Shown in pieces: positions 1 through 8,274 of a stretch of 64,000 nt of DNA. The first letter of the stretch is position 1. Every line of letters begins with the position of its first letter. The translations under genes and the position numbers were made by a program. Under the pieces are notes generated by a model that saw only the letters and a program-made list of their open reading frames with translations, did no database searches and was not told the DNA's origin. Source of the DNA: Leeuwenhoekiella blandensis MED217 (GTDB lineage Bacteria; Bacteroidota; Bacteroidia; Flavobacteriales; Flavobacteriaceae). Location of the stretch: assembly GCF_000152985.1 (NCBI RefSeq), contig NZ_CH672395.1, positions 2,083,687 to 2,147,686 on the forward strand, written 5' to 3'.

Positions 1-3000
1 GAGGTCTATGATTTAATTCAGTATTCAGTTCGCCTACGGCTTTCTCCAGTAAGAAAGTTTCTAAAAGCACTTGGTAATCTCGTTCCGTATCCGGGATAAG
101 ATCAGAACCTTTTAAGGTCGAAATATAGCCGTCGAGATAAAAACGCGAAACATAATAATACCAGGCTTCGGCCCAAGCTTCTAAATGGGTTTCGCGGTAA
201 TCCTCGGCATAATTCTGTTGCATTAAAGGACTATACGCTGCATAATGAAAGGAACGGATCATCGCCGCTACATCACGCAATCCCGAGCGTAAAATGCGGC
301 GTTCACTAAAGGGACGTGAAGGTTCTCCTTCAAAATTAATGATCACAAAGTCTTTACCCGTCCAGAGCAATTGCCCCAGTTGGAAATCACCATGTGTACG
401 TATTTTTACCGTATTGATCTTGTGTTTAAACACCCGCTTAAAGCAGTCTAAAACTTCATTTTTACGCTTGAGTACGGCTTCAGCTTCAGCCTGAATGGTT
501 ACAGGCAAGCTGGGTATAGAACGTCTCAAATTCTCAAAAGCTTCTCGAGTAACGCTTTGCAAGGAAGAATATAAAGAACGCTGGTAATGTAGAGAGAATG
601 CTTCGTGCTCAAAGCCTTTCAATTCTTCATGGCTTGCCAGCGCTTGATGCATTTGTGCGCTACGTCGCCCTAACAGACTTATGCGCTCTGGGAATAAGCT
701 TTCTACCAAATCACTTTCGGGCTCTTTTAGGTCTTCAAATAATAAGGGTCTAGTGCGTAAGCCTTTGTCATAATCAGGCTCTAATTCCTGAGCTTGCGTT
801 TCAATACGTTCCATATAGCGATGGGCCGCATCTTTAGCATTTACCCAACCTGTGCCAACATTGGTCACAAGGTCCTGCATCATACCTAGAACGGCCTCGT
901 TGCGTTTCTGTGTATAGTACACCAATTTCCCCATATAATCCGGTGTGTTGGCAAATTTGACTGTCTCTGTCAGGTATTGTGAAAGCTCAGCATCAGGGTT
1001 TACTGTGCTATCCAAGCGACGATACAGCTTTAAGAAATAACGATGGTCATAAATGATGGAGGTATTGCTTTGTTTGGATTCTATAATACGCGAACTCACT
1101 TCTTCAATATCCGAATCGGGCGTGATGTTTCCACGTTCAAACGCCAGTTTTTCTTTACCAAATTTTAGCGTAGCCCCGGCTTGTAAACTGTAAAATAATT
1201 GCGCACGGAAGGGTTCGACATACACCGAGTCTACCAGAATACCTGAGCTTTCTTTAAAATGTACTTCGGCTAAAATACCTTTTTGAGGTACCGCTTCCGT
1301 AAGGCTTTCGTATGAATTTGCGATATAACTCACCGGCAGCTGATACATTTCAGGAAGTCCCTCGTTAAAATGTACTTCAACGATCAGGTTTTTGACTAAA
1401 AGATCGTCTTTGGAAAGATCCAACATATTGGTGATTTCCATCGACTGAATGATGCGGCTGGTGTCACCAAACCAGTATTTACTTTTAAAATAGGCCGGCA
1501 AAATTTTGCGTTCCAGCAACTTGATGTTTTTGGCATCAAAAAGCCGTTCCCAGTCAATAGTTTTCACTTGAGGAAGTGGTCCGTCTTGCGATTCACTCTC
1601 GCGTTGCGTCAGGGAGAACCAGTAATAACCGTGTGGAGCAAGTGTAAACAGGTACGGTCTGTTAGTTATTCTAGGAAATTTATTGTGACTGAAAACTTCG
1701 ACAGGAATATAGTCGATATAGTCATCCAATTCCAGTTCTACAGCTTGAGAGAAACGCGATAAATTGGCAAGTACCAAAATGGTCTCGTCTTCATAGCTAC
1801 GTGTAAAAGCCAGAATTTTTGCATTAGAAGGCGATAAAAACTGAATGTCGCCGCGACCAAAAGCTTTAAAGCTTTTACGCATATGCATCACCCGTTTCAT
1901 CCACCACAATAAAGAGGACGGGTTCATTTGCTGTGCTTCAACATTTACCGATTCTGATCGGTACTGCGGATCAATGATCGTAGGTAAATATAGCTTTTGC
2001 GGATTGGCCATCGAGAAACCGGCGTTTCGGTCTGCTGTCCACTGCATCGGCGTACGCACGCCATCTCGGTCTCCCAGATAAAAATTATCACCCATCCCGA
2101 TCTCATCACCATAATACAATACCGGAGTTCCCGGTAGCGAGAACAGCAAGACATTCATCAGCTCGATCTTGTTACGGTTGTTGTCGAGTAGGGGAGCCAG
2201 ACGACGTCTGATCCCCACATTGATCTTTGCCTTAGGATCTTTAGAATAAACCTTATACATATAATCCCGTTCCTCATCGGTCACCATTTCTAGAGTGAGT
2301 TCGTCATGATTTCTTAGGAAAATCGCCCACTGGCAAGATTCCGGAATGTCTGGCGTTTGGTCAATGATATCCATAATAGGATAGCGGTCTTCCATTTTTA
2401 CTGCCATAAACATACGCGGCATAATGGGGAAGTGATAATTCATATGACATTCATCGCCATCACCAAAATACGCTGCAGAATCTTCAGGCCACATATTGGC
2501 CTCTGCTAACAAAAGTTTATTATCGTGGTTTGCATCAATATGTGCTCTTAACTTTTTGAGAAACACATGCGTTTCCGGAAGGTTTTCACAATTAGTGCCA
2601 TCGCGCTCAAAAAGATACGGGACAGCATCCAGTCTAAAGCCATCAACTCCCAGATCACACCAATAATCCATAATATTGAATACTTCTTGCTGTACATCGG
2701 GATTGTCAAAATTCAGATCGGGCTGATGTGAGAAGAAACGGTGCCAGTAATAGGCTTCGGCCTCTGCGTCCCAAGTCCAGTTGGAGGGTTCGGTATCGGT
2801 AAAAATGATACGTGCATCTTTATATTTTTCCACATTATCGGTCCATACATAATAATCTCTGTATTTTGAATCCGCAGGTGCTTTACGTGCACGTTGAAAC
2901 CATTCATGTTGATCTGAAGTATGGTTGATGACCAATTCGGTAATGACTTTTAGACCGCGTTTATGGGCCTCTTCAATAAAGCGCTTAAAATCTTCAACCT

Positions 3001-3253
3001 CCCCGTATGACGGATTGATGCTGTAGTAATCTGCGATGTCATAACCATCATCGCGTAGAGGAGACGGGTAAAAGGGCAATAACCAAATTGCGGTAACTCC
3101 TAAATCTTCGAGGTAATCTAATTTTTGCAACAGACCTTCAAAATCACCTATACCATCGCTATTGCTGTCAAAAAAGGCTTTAATGTGAAGTTCATAAATG
3201 ATCGCGTCTTTATACCAATTTTTCTCATCATCGATAAAGGGAGTGATTGCCAT
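1..3253 (-). CDS. treS: Trehalose synthase / maltokinase fusion, C-terminus cut by window edge
   Basis: Interconverts maltose and trehalose (GH13 domain, about residues 10-560) and phosphorylates maltose to maltose-1-phosphate (C-terminal maltokinase), which feeds the GlgE glucan route. The reading frame is open from ATG at 3253 to base 2 with no stop. Visible GH13 motifs are DGFRLDAV (nucleophile D209), LLAEANMWPED and FLRNHDE. The kinase part shows HGDFQLGQLLW (from H954) and INFEGEPSRPF, the catalytic and metal-binding motifs of maltokinases. The frame ends in ELNTELNHRP, the typical tail of such fusions, so probably only a few dozen residues are missing. It is transcribed away from the Crp-like gene. 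Family call is very secure. Confidence 0.95.
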   Translation of the reverse strand, partial: MAITPFIDDEKNWYKDAIIYELHIKAFFDSNSDGIGDFEGLLQKLDYLEDLGVTAIWLLPFYPSPLRDDGYDIADYYSINPSYGEVEDFKRFIEEAHKRGLKVITELVINHTSDQHEWFQRARKAPADSKYRDYYVWTDNVEKYKDARIIFTDTEPSNWTWDAEAEAYYWHRFFSHQPDLNFDNPDVQQEVFNIMDYWCDLGVDGFRLDAVPYLFERDGTNCENLPETHVFLKKLRAHIDANHDNKLLLAEANMWPEDSAAYFGDGDECHMNYHFPIMPRMFMAVKMEDRYPIMDIIDQTPDIPESCQWAIFLRNHDELTLEMVTDEERDYMYKVYSKDPKAKINVGIRRRLAPLLDNNRNKIELMNVLLFSLPGTPVLYYGDEIGMGDNFYLGDRDGVRTPMQWTADRNAGFSMANPQKLYLPTIIDPQYRSESVNVEAQQMNPSSLLWWMKRVMHMRKSFKAFGRGDIQFLSPSNAKILAFTRSYEDETILVLANLSRFSQAVELELDDYIDYIPVEVFSHNKFPRITNRPYLFTLAPHGYYWFSLTQRESESQDGPLPQVKTIDWERLFDAKNIKLLERKILPAYFKSKYWFGDTSRIIQSMEITNMLDLSKDDLLVKNLIVEVHFNEGLPEMYQLPVSYIANSYESLTEAVPQKGILAEVHFKESSGILVDSVYVEPFRAQLFYSLQAGATLKFGKEKLAFERGNITPDSDIEEVSSRIIESKQSNTSIIYDHRYFLKLYRRLDSTVNPDAELSQYLTETVKFANTPDYMGKLVYYTQKRNEAVLGMMQDLVTNVGTGWVNAKDAAHRYMERIETQAQELEPDYDKGLRTRPLLFEDLKEPESDLVESLFPERISLLGRRSAQMHQALASHEELKGFEHEAFSLHYQRSLYSSLQSVTREAFENLRRSIPSLPVTIQAEAEAVLKRKNEVLDCFKRVFKHKINTVKIRTHGDFQLGQLLWTGKDFVIINFEGEPSRPFSERRILRSGLRDVAAMIRSFHYAAYSPLMQQNYAEDYRETHLEAWAEAWYYYVSRFYLDGYISTLKGSDLIPDTERDYQVLLETFLLEKAVGELNTELNHRP

Positions 3254-3574
3254 GAAATGTCGTTTATTTTGGTTTGTATGTGGTTAATGGAGTTTCGCAA
3301 ATAGGCGAAAATGTTAAAGTTAACGAAGTCAATCTAATTCTCTCGTTAAATAATAATTAAAGCCTAAAAATTAGCATAAAGACAAACGAACTTCGGCTTA
3401 AATTTGAACTATTCAAACCTTGATTTTGGGTGTTTAGATTTTTGTGATGGCATGAAATCCCCTTTAAGTATTGAATAACAAAAGTTTATATAATTTTTTC
3501 AAAAACCGGTTGCTTAAGATTATCGTACATTTTGCAGTAGGAATTGTATCTTGCTGCCGTATTTAAATTTCATT
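3254..3574. other. Divergent intergenic region, AT-rich
   Basis: This gap separates two divergent genes and must hold both promoters. A short palindromic element, TTCGC-aaatag-GCGAA read on the minus strand as TTCGCCTATTTGCGAA, lies at about 3294-3309, some 45 bases upstream of the treS start, and could be an operator. No convincing -7 box could be fixed for either gene, and no ORF or RNA gene is visible. Confidence 0.4.
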
Positions 3575-4141
3575 ATGCTAGACGCTTACTTTAGAGCCCT
3601 TGAAGAATTCAGTCCGTTAGATGCCAACGCTAAGAAACAGTTGGAGGAGTATATCGTGGTAACCAAAGTTGCGAAGAACGATTTTATCCTTGAACAAGGC
3701 GCGGTTTGCAATTATATCTATTTTTTAGATCAGGGTTTTGCCCGACAATTCTATTACAAAAATGGAAAGGAGATCACCGAATGGTTTGCGGCAGAGAAGG
3801 AGTTTTGTTTTTCGATAGAGAGTTATTTTCACCATACACCAAGCAAATTAACGATTCAAGCGCTAGAAGATTCGGTGGTCATCGGGTTGCATAAAGACGC
3901 TTTAATGGAATTGAGTAAAGAACATAGCCAAATAAGCCAATTGGCTTTAAATATGCTTTCTACTTCACTGGTATATTCTCAACAGCGAATGGAAACCATT
4001 TTATTTGAAAGTGCCAAAGATCGCTACAGGCATTTGCTTGAAACTAAACCAAAGATCATTCAAAAAGTACCGCTCGCCCATATCGCATCCTTTTTAGGAA
4101 TTACGCAAGAAACCCTAAGTCGAATACGTGCAAAACTGTAA
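3575..4141 (+). CDS. Crp/Fnr-family transcriptional regulator
   Basis: A 188-aa protein with an N-terminal cyclic-nucleotide-binding-type beta-roll (about residues 20-115: FILEQGAVCNYIYFLDQGFAR, then EITEWFAAEKEFCFSIES) and a C-terminal winged HTH ending PLAHIASFLGITQETLSRIR. This is the usual layout of short Bacteroidota Crp/Fnr regulators. An upstream TTG at 3551 is in frame, but ATG 3575 gives the normal family N-terminus (MLDAYFRALEEFSPL) and is preferred. There are no clustered cysteines for an Fe-S cluster, so an Fnr-like oxygen sensor is unlikely; the ligand is unknown. The target is unknown too, although divergent treS is a natural candidate. Confidence 0.88.
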   Translation: MLDAYFRALEEFSPLDANAKKQLEEYIVVTKVAKNDFILEQGAVCNYIYFLDQGFARQFYYKNGKEITEWFAAEKEFCFSIESYFHHTPSKLTIQALEDSVVIGLHKDALMELSKEHSQISQLALNMLSTSLVYSQQRMETILFESAKDRYRHLLETKPKIIQKVPLAHIASFLGITQETLSRIRAKL

Positions 4142-4328
4142 ATTTTTCTTAAAAATGGACTTAGAATGATTATTTGATAAATGTCAAACATATTCTGTAT
4201 CAAACACTTGATATTTGTATCACAATTATGAGTTAAGATAATTGAGTGTTTGTTGAAACTCTTTCACCCCTTTGAGTTTAATATTGATAAAAATAATTAG
4301 GTGTCCCCTAAGACCTAATTGTTTATTG

Positions 4329-4363
4329 TGGAAAGCAGTTCTAAAATAGAGCTGCTTTTTCCA
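4329..4363. terminator. Hairpin terminator, possibly bidirectional
   Basis: An imperfect inverted repeat TGGAAAGCAGTTCTA / TAGAGCTGCTTTTTCCA with a loop of about 3 bases lies 190 bases after the Crp-like gene. One arm ends in a run of five T. It also lies just past the end of the pseudogene on the minus strand. Confidence 0.5.
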
Positions 4364-4364
4364 T

Positions 4365-4709
4365 TTAAAGTGGAAAGCGATACACAAGCTCCAGTTTAAA
4401 TAAAGCCCCTTTTTGAAGTGGGATATTCAATTGATTGCGATCATCTCCCAAAAAGAATAAACTTAGCCCTAAAGCTACTTTATCACTTTATTCAAAAACC
4501 TTGTAGCTTCTTGTTATAGCATAGCCGGCTTTGGCTTTTAAAAAGAGATGTTTAGCCACAGTATAGCGTACATACGCAAAAAATTCAGTGGTATTCTTAG
4601 CAAAATATGCTGCAGTAGATCCAAAATAAGGGTTTTCTTTAAACGCATATAAATAAGTAAATTATCTCTGGTATGTCTGGAAGAATTAAAACCTATAGCA
4701 AGACCCATA
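4365..4709 (-). pseudogene. Decayed outer-membrane beta-barrel-like protein, 5' truncated
   Basis: Translating the minus strand in shifting frames gives a coherent protein fragment: GLAIGFNSSRHTRDN, then (frame change near 4650) YAFKENPYFGSTAAYFAKN and RYTVAKHLFLKAKAGYAITR, an in-frame stop at 4489-4491 directly after SYKVFE, then KVALGLSLFFLGDD, another frame change near 4440, and RNQLNIPLQKG to LELVYRFPL and a stop at 4365. Alternating aromatic strands and the final YRFPL suggest the C-terminal strands of an outer-membrane barrel; it resembles DUF6268-type proteins, but I cannot confirm the family. The 5' half is missing: the remnant begins directly at the terminator of the next gene. At least three lesions make a sequencing error unlikely. 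Confidence 0.6.
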
Positions 4710-4710
4710 A

Positions 4711-4738
4711 AAAAAGCGACCCATAAGGTCGCTTTTCA
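4711..4738 (-). terminator. Rho-independent terminator of the YtxH-like gene
   Basis: A perfect stem AAAAGCGACC / GGTCGCTTTT with loop CATAA lies 20 bases beyond the stop at 4757. Read on the minus strand it is followed by a T-run (4711-4716), the standard intrinsic terminator shape. Confidence 0.85.
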
Positions 4739-4756
4739 ATACTATAAATGGAGATT

Positions 4757-5020
4757 TTAGCTAGCTATTTGCTCTATTTCCTCTTCCACTTTTGCTTGTT
4801 CCTTAGCAAGTTTATTTTTTAAGGTTGCAACATTGTCAGATACGGTATCTTCTACTTCAGTATAGGTATCTTTTAATTTAGTACCCAATTCATTGACTTT
4901 GTTTTTTAGGCGCTCTTTTTCTTCTGGGGTTGCATTATTATATCTCCACCATGCAAAAAGTCCTCCTGCTAATCCTAAGAGTGCTGCTGCGATTCCTGCA
5001 TTTTGATTTCTAGTTGTCAT
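4757..5020 (-). CDS. YtxH-like small membrane-anchored protein
   Basis: An 87-aa protein with one N-terminal hydrophobic segment (GIAAALLGLAGGLFAWW, about residues 9-25) followed by a charged, Lys/Glu-rich helix likely to form a coiled coil. This is the layout of YtxH-domain proteins, often tied to general stress, but the function is not established. ATG at 5020 is the only sensible start. It has its own terminator and stands alone between a pseudogene and a divergent gene. Likely a single-pass inner-membrane protein with its helix in the cytoplasm; the family assignment rests on architecture rather than a diagnostic motif. Confidence 0.65.
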   Translation of the reverse strand: MTTRNQNAGIAAALLGLAGGLFAWWRYNNATPEEKERLKNKVNELGTKLKDTYTEVEDTVSDNVATLKNKLAKEQAKVEEEIEQIAS

Positions 5021-5239
5021 AATTCTTTCTTTTTTAGTTTATACCTCTAAGGTACGCAAAGCCTGTTCCACTGTCAATTAACCTAACTACTTTAATATAA
5101 GTTTAATACTAAGTATTAAGATTAAGTGAAAGGGAATCCCTCCATCTAAATTTCATGAATTTAACCCTGCGATTAGGGGAAAAACCCTGACTCCACGAGC
5201 TTTTATTCTCTCTACCTTGGCAGCATTAAAACATCTACT

Positions 5240-5773
5240 ATGAAACGTGTAATAGTCACCTTGATATTCGTATTTATTTTAGCCTTTGCGACTTTAAGTG
5301 CGCAAACAACAATGTATCTTAAACTTCCTGATATTGACGGGGAATCGCAACAACAAGATCACGAAGATGAGATCATTGTAAGCGGTGTTTCTTGGGAAGT
5401 TAGTATCCCAGATGCTGCACTTTCAGGGAGAATGCGCGCACGCACTTCCTTCTCTGGAATTACAATAAGCAAAGAAACCGACCTTGCAACCAATGCGATG
5501 CTGGATTGTATTGCTAAAAATAAGAAGCTTGGAAACGTTGAATTGACCTTTGCGTCAAGCGCTTCAGACGGTATCAATGAATATCTCATTTATAACCTGA
5601 ATAATGTACGCATCACTTCGTATAAAATGGAAGCTTCTGAAGCTGCTCAAAAACCTAAGGAAGTATGGACTTTAAACTTTGAAAACATCTCCAGTGTGTA
5701 TAAGAAATTTGACGACCGGGGTCGATTAGATGAGGAATCAGAATTTGAATATTCTGTTTTGAGAGGAAATTAA
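5240..5773 (+). CDS. Hcp-like (T6SS tube family) protein with a Sec signal peptide
   Basis: A 177-aa protein. Residues 1-21 are a clear signal peptide (MKRVIVTLIFVFILAFATLSA-QT). The remainder matches the Hcp fold: MYLKLPDIDGES near the mature N-terminus, SGVSWEVSIP, then SFSGITISKETDLATNAML, YLIYNLNNVRITSYKMEAS and EVWTLNFENISSVYKKFDDRG. Hcp builds the inner tube of type VI secretion systems and normally has no signal peptide because it acts in the cytoplasm. No other T6SS gene is in the window. It is therefore probably an exported Hcp-fold protein unrelated to secretion; its role is unknown. The fold assignment is by motif memory and fairly confident; the function is open. Confidence 0.75.
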   Translation: MKRVIVTLIFVFILAFATLSAQTTMYLKLPDIDGESQQQDHEDEIIVSGVSWEVSIPDAALSGRMRARTSFSGITISKETDLATNAMLDCIAKNKKLGNVELTFASSASDGINEYLIYNLNNVRITSYKMEASEAAQKPKEVWTLNFENISSVYKKFDDRGRLDEESEFEYSVLRGN

Positions 5774-5797
5774 GTATTAGCCATAATACATTGAGTT

Positions 5798-5833
5798 GAA
5801 AGCTCGGCAGCATCTATTGTTGCCGGGCTTTTG
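5798..5833 (+). terminator. Terminator after the Hcp-like gene
   Basis: Stem AAAGCTCGGCA / TGCCGGGCTTT with one G-T wobble, followed by TT, lies 25 bases after the stop at 5773. It isolates this gene from selO downstream. Confidence 0.75.
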
Positions 5834-5903
5834 CATTTAGCATTCATTTTGATAAGTTTCATCTTTAAAACCGACTGAATACCTACACGTAAAATCCAGA
5901 CGT

Positions 5904-7466
5904 ATGCATTTCAACCTGAATAACCTTTTTACCGATCAACTTCCGGCAGATCCTAATTTCGAAAACTCGAGAAGGCAGGTGATGCAGGGTTATTATTCCT
6001 TTGTTACTCCTAAAGAAACAGCAAAACCAGAATTAATACATATTTCTGATGAAATGCTTGAAGCCTTAGGAATTTCAAAAGAGGAAGCACATACTGAAGA
6101 ATTTCTCAACGTGTTTACCGGAAATGCCGTTTGGCCTGAGACGCATCCTTATGCGATGCTGTATGGCGGACATCAGTTTGGGCATTGGGCCGGTCAGTTG
6201 GGAGATGGGCGTGCGATCAATCTCTTTGAGATCGATCATAACGACAAGCATTGGGCGGTGCAACTGAAAGGAGCAGGGGAGACCCCGTATTCCCGATCTG
6301 CTGATGGTCTGGCCGTTTTGCGCTCGAGCATTCGGGAATATTTGATGAGTGAAGCGATGCATCATTTGGGTATCCCGACTACACGTGCATTGTCTCTGGC
6401 TTTGACAGGAGATTCGGTTTTACGGGATGTGATGTATGACGGGAATCCCGCATATGAAAAAGGAGCAGTGGTGTGTCGTGTGGCGCCGTCGTTTCTTCGG
6501 TTTGGAAATTATCAGATTTTTACCGCACGCAATGACGTCGCAGGGTTACAAAAGCTCGTTGATTTTACAATTAAAAATTACTTTCCAGAGTTAGGCGCTC
6601 CTTCTAAAGAAACCTATTTGAAGTTCTTTGCTGAAGTTTCAGCGCGCACGCTCGAGATGATCATACACTGGCAGCGCGTGGGCTTTGTGCACGGTGTGAT
6701 GAATACCGATAATATGTCGATTCTCGGCCTAACGATCGATTACGGACCTTATGGTTGGTTAGAAGGTTTTGATTGGGGCTGGACACCCAATACAACCGAT
6801 AGGCAGCACAAGCGGTATCGCTACGGAAACCAACCAAACATTGGCTTATGGAATTTGTATCAATTAGCCAATGCGCTTTTCCCTCTCGTAGAGGATGCCG
6901 AAGGTTTTGAAGAAATTTTAGATCGGTATAAAGAAGATTATGCTCAGAAATCTTTTCAAATGATGGCTGATAAACTGGGGCTGGAAGCACCACAGGAAAC
7001 CGATTTAAAGCTCATTGCAGATTTGGAAGACTGCCTCTTGGCAACAGAAACCGATATGACGATTTTCTTTAGGAAATTGGCAGCATTTAAAAAGGATGCT
7101 TCCGTTGATGGATGGAACTTGATTGAAGATGCTTTATATGATCTAGAAAATACTTCGGAAGCTGTTAAAACCCAATGGAAACAATGGTTTGAGGCTTATG
7201 CAGCGCGTTTGCAGCAAGATCAACAAAATGATGAGGCACGTAACAAGAGAATGAACGCGACCAACCCTAAATATGTGTTGCGTAACTATATGGCGCAGCT
7301 GGCGATCGATGCCGCTGAAAAGGGAGATTTTAGCTTGATCGACGAATTATATCAAGTATTAAAAAAACCATACGATAACCAACCGGAGTACGAAAAATGG
7401 TTTGCCAAGCGCCCGGAATGGGCACGGGATAAAGTAGGTTGCTCTATGCTTTCTTGTAGTTCGTGA
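5904..7466 (+). CDS. selO: Protein adenylyltransferase SelO (YdiU family)
   Basis: A pseudokinase-fold enzyme that transfers AMP from ATP to Ser/Thr/Tyr of target proteins; known members act in redox homeostasis. The protein is 520 aa, full length for the family. Visible motifs: QLKGAGETPYSRSADG (nucleotide-binding Lys region), RSSIREYLMSEAMHHLGIPT, HGVMNTDNMSILGLTIDYGP from H263 (metal-binding Asn and DYG-like element) and the near-terminal GCSMLSCSS with Cys513 and Cys518, where eukaryotic SelO has selenocysteine. It is followed after 4 bases by a small conserved gene and then msrA, which fits an oxidative-stress repair operon. Confidence 0.95.
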   Translation: MHFNLNNLFTDQLPADPNFENSRRQVMQGYYSFVTPKETAKPELIHISDEMLEALGISKEEAHTEEFLNVFTGNAVWPETHPYAMLYGGHQFGHWAGQLGDGRAINLFEIDHNDKHWAVQLKGAGETPYSRSADGLAVLRSSIREYLMSEAMHHLGIPTTRALSLALTGDSVLRDVMYDGNPAYEKGAVVCRVAPSFLRFGNYQIFTARNDVAGLQKLVDFTIKNYFPELGAPSKETYLKFFAEVSARTLEMIIHWQRVGFVHGVMNTDNMSILGLTIDYGPYGWLEGFDWGWTPNTTDRQHKRYRYGNQPNIGLWNLYQLANALFPLVEDAEGFEEILDRYKEDYAQKSFQMMADKLGLEAPQETDLKLIADLEDCLLATETDMTIFFRKLAAFKKDASVDGWNLIEDALYDLENTSEAVKTQWKQWFEAYAARLQQDQQNDEARNKRMNATNPKYVLRNYMAQLAIDAAEKGDFSLIDELYQVLKKPYDNQPEYEKWFAKRPEWARDKVGCSMLSCSS

Positions 7467-7470
7467 TCTT

Positions 7471-7725
7471 ATGATTCAACTTTTAAATAAAATCCTTCCT
7501 GGATATTCCTATGGAATCTATCACGGCAAAAAATACGGTATTACGCGCAGCGATTTCAACAACGGAAAAAGTACAAAGATCTATGCGGAAGAACTCGCGG
7601 GTACCGATTTTGTGAGTCTCAATGTATACGTTACCAATACCGAAATCTTGCTAAAACCCTGTGAAATGCCAGAGGAAAAAGTACTTGATTTTCTCCAAAA
7701 TGTCAGCATTATAAATGATGAATAA
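7471..7725 (+). CDS. Small conserved protein between selO and msrA
   Basis: An 84-aa soluble protein starting 4 bases after the selO stop; its last 11 bases overlap msrA (msrA starts inside its final codons). Features: GKKYGITRSDFNNGKSTKIYAEEL in the first half and ILLKPCEMPEEKVLDFL near the end, with a single Cys. No signal peptide or membrane segment. The tight packing implies co-transcription and translational coupling with msrA, so a role with methionine sulfoxide repair is a reasonable guess, but no function is recognised. Confidence 0.8.
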   Translation: MIQLLNKILPGYSYGIYHGKKYGITRSDFNNGKSTKIYAEELAGTDFVSLNVYVTNTEILLKPCEMPEEKVLDFLQNVSIINDE

Positions 7726-8209
7726 ACGCTTTCATAAAATAGCCCTTGGCGGCGGTTGCCATTGGTGCACCGAAGCAGTCTTTCAAGCCTTGAACGGAGT
7801 TGAAAAAGTAGAGCAAGGCTATGTGGCTTCAGCAGTACCTTATGATGCGTTTTCAGAAGCAGTCATCGTTCATTTTGAACCTGAAATAATTCCGTTAGAG
7901 ATGCTGATCGAGATTCATTTGCACACGCATAAAAGCACTTCAAATCATAGTTTTCGATCCAAATATCGTTCTGCAATCTACTTTTATTCCGAAGCACAAA
8001 AACGGGATGCCCAACGCATACGAGCACAGTTGCAAGAACACTTTGAGCAACCTCTAATTACTCAGGTTTTAGCTTTTAAACATTTTCAAGCTTCGAGGGA
8101 AAGTCTGCACGATTATTACAAAAGCGATCCGGAGAAGCCCTTTTGTAAAACCTATATTGTTCCAAAACTACAACTGCTGATGCAGCAATATGGTAAGCAT
8201 CTTAAATAG
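7715..8209 (+). CDS. msrA: Peptide-methionine (S)-S-oxide reductase
   Basis: Reduces methionine-S-sulfoxide in proteins and free methionine using thioredoxin. 164 aa, MsrA family. The catalytic motif appears as GGGCHWCTEAVF with Cys15 as nucleophile; most MsrA proteins have GCFWC, so His replaces Phe, a variant seen in a distinct MsrA subgroup. Other motifs: GVEKVEQGYVAS, HFEPEIIP, SKYRSAIYFYSEAQK. There are two adjacent ATG codons (7715, 7718); either may be used. It overlaps the preceding gene by 11 bases. No second domain (MsrB) is fused. Confidence 0.92.
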   Translation: MMNKRFHKIALGGGCHWCTEAVFQALNGVEKVEQGYVASAVPYDAFSEAVIVHFEPEIIPLEMLIEIHLHTHKSTSNHSFRSKYRSAIYFYSEAQKRDAQRIRAQLQEHFEQPLITQVLAFKHFQASRESLHDYYKSDPEKPFCKTYIVPKLQLLMQQYGKHLK

Positions 8210-8253
8210 GGCAGTTGCCGTATTGATAGTACACAATGTCTAATCTTACCTTG
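8210..8253 (+). promoter_or_regulatory. Palindromic element and candidate promoter of the CHAT gene
   Basis: GGCAGTTGCC followed by GTATTGA (8210-8226) is nearly identical to 11238-11254 upstream of the MORN-like gene. The TTG at 8223-8225 could be a -33 element and TACCTTGA at 8247-8254 a -7 box, though the spacing of 21 is long. Supports a shared upstream control site; the promoter assignment itself is tentative. Confidence 0.4.
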
Positions 8254-8274
8254 AGATCGTAAAAACTACGATCT

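Noticed and set aside
5240-5773. Part of a type VI secretion locus
   Set aside because: No tssB, tssC, tssK, vgrG or clpV gene in the window, and the signal peptide conflicts with a cytoplasmic tube protein.
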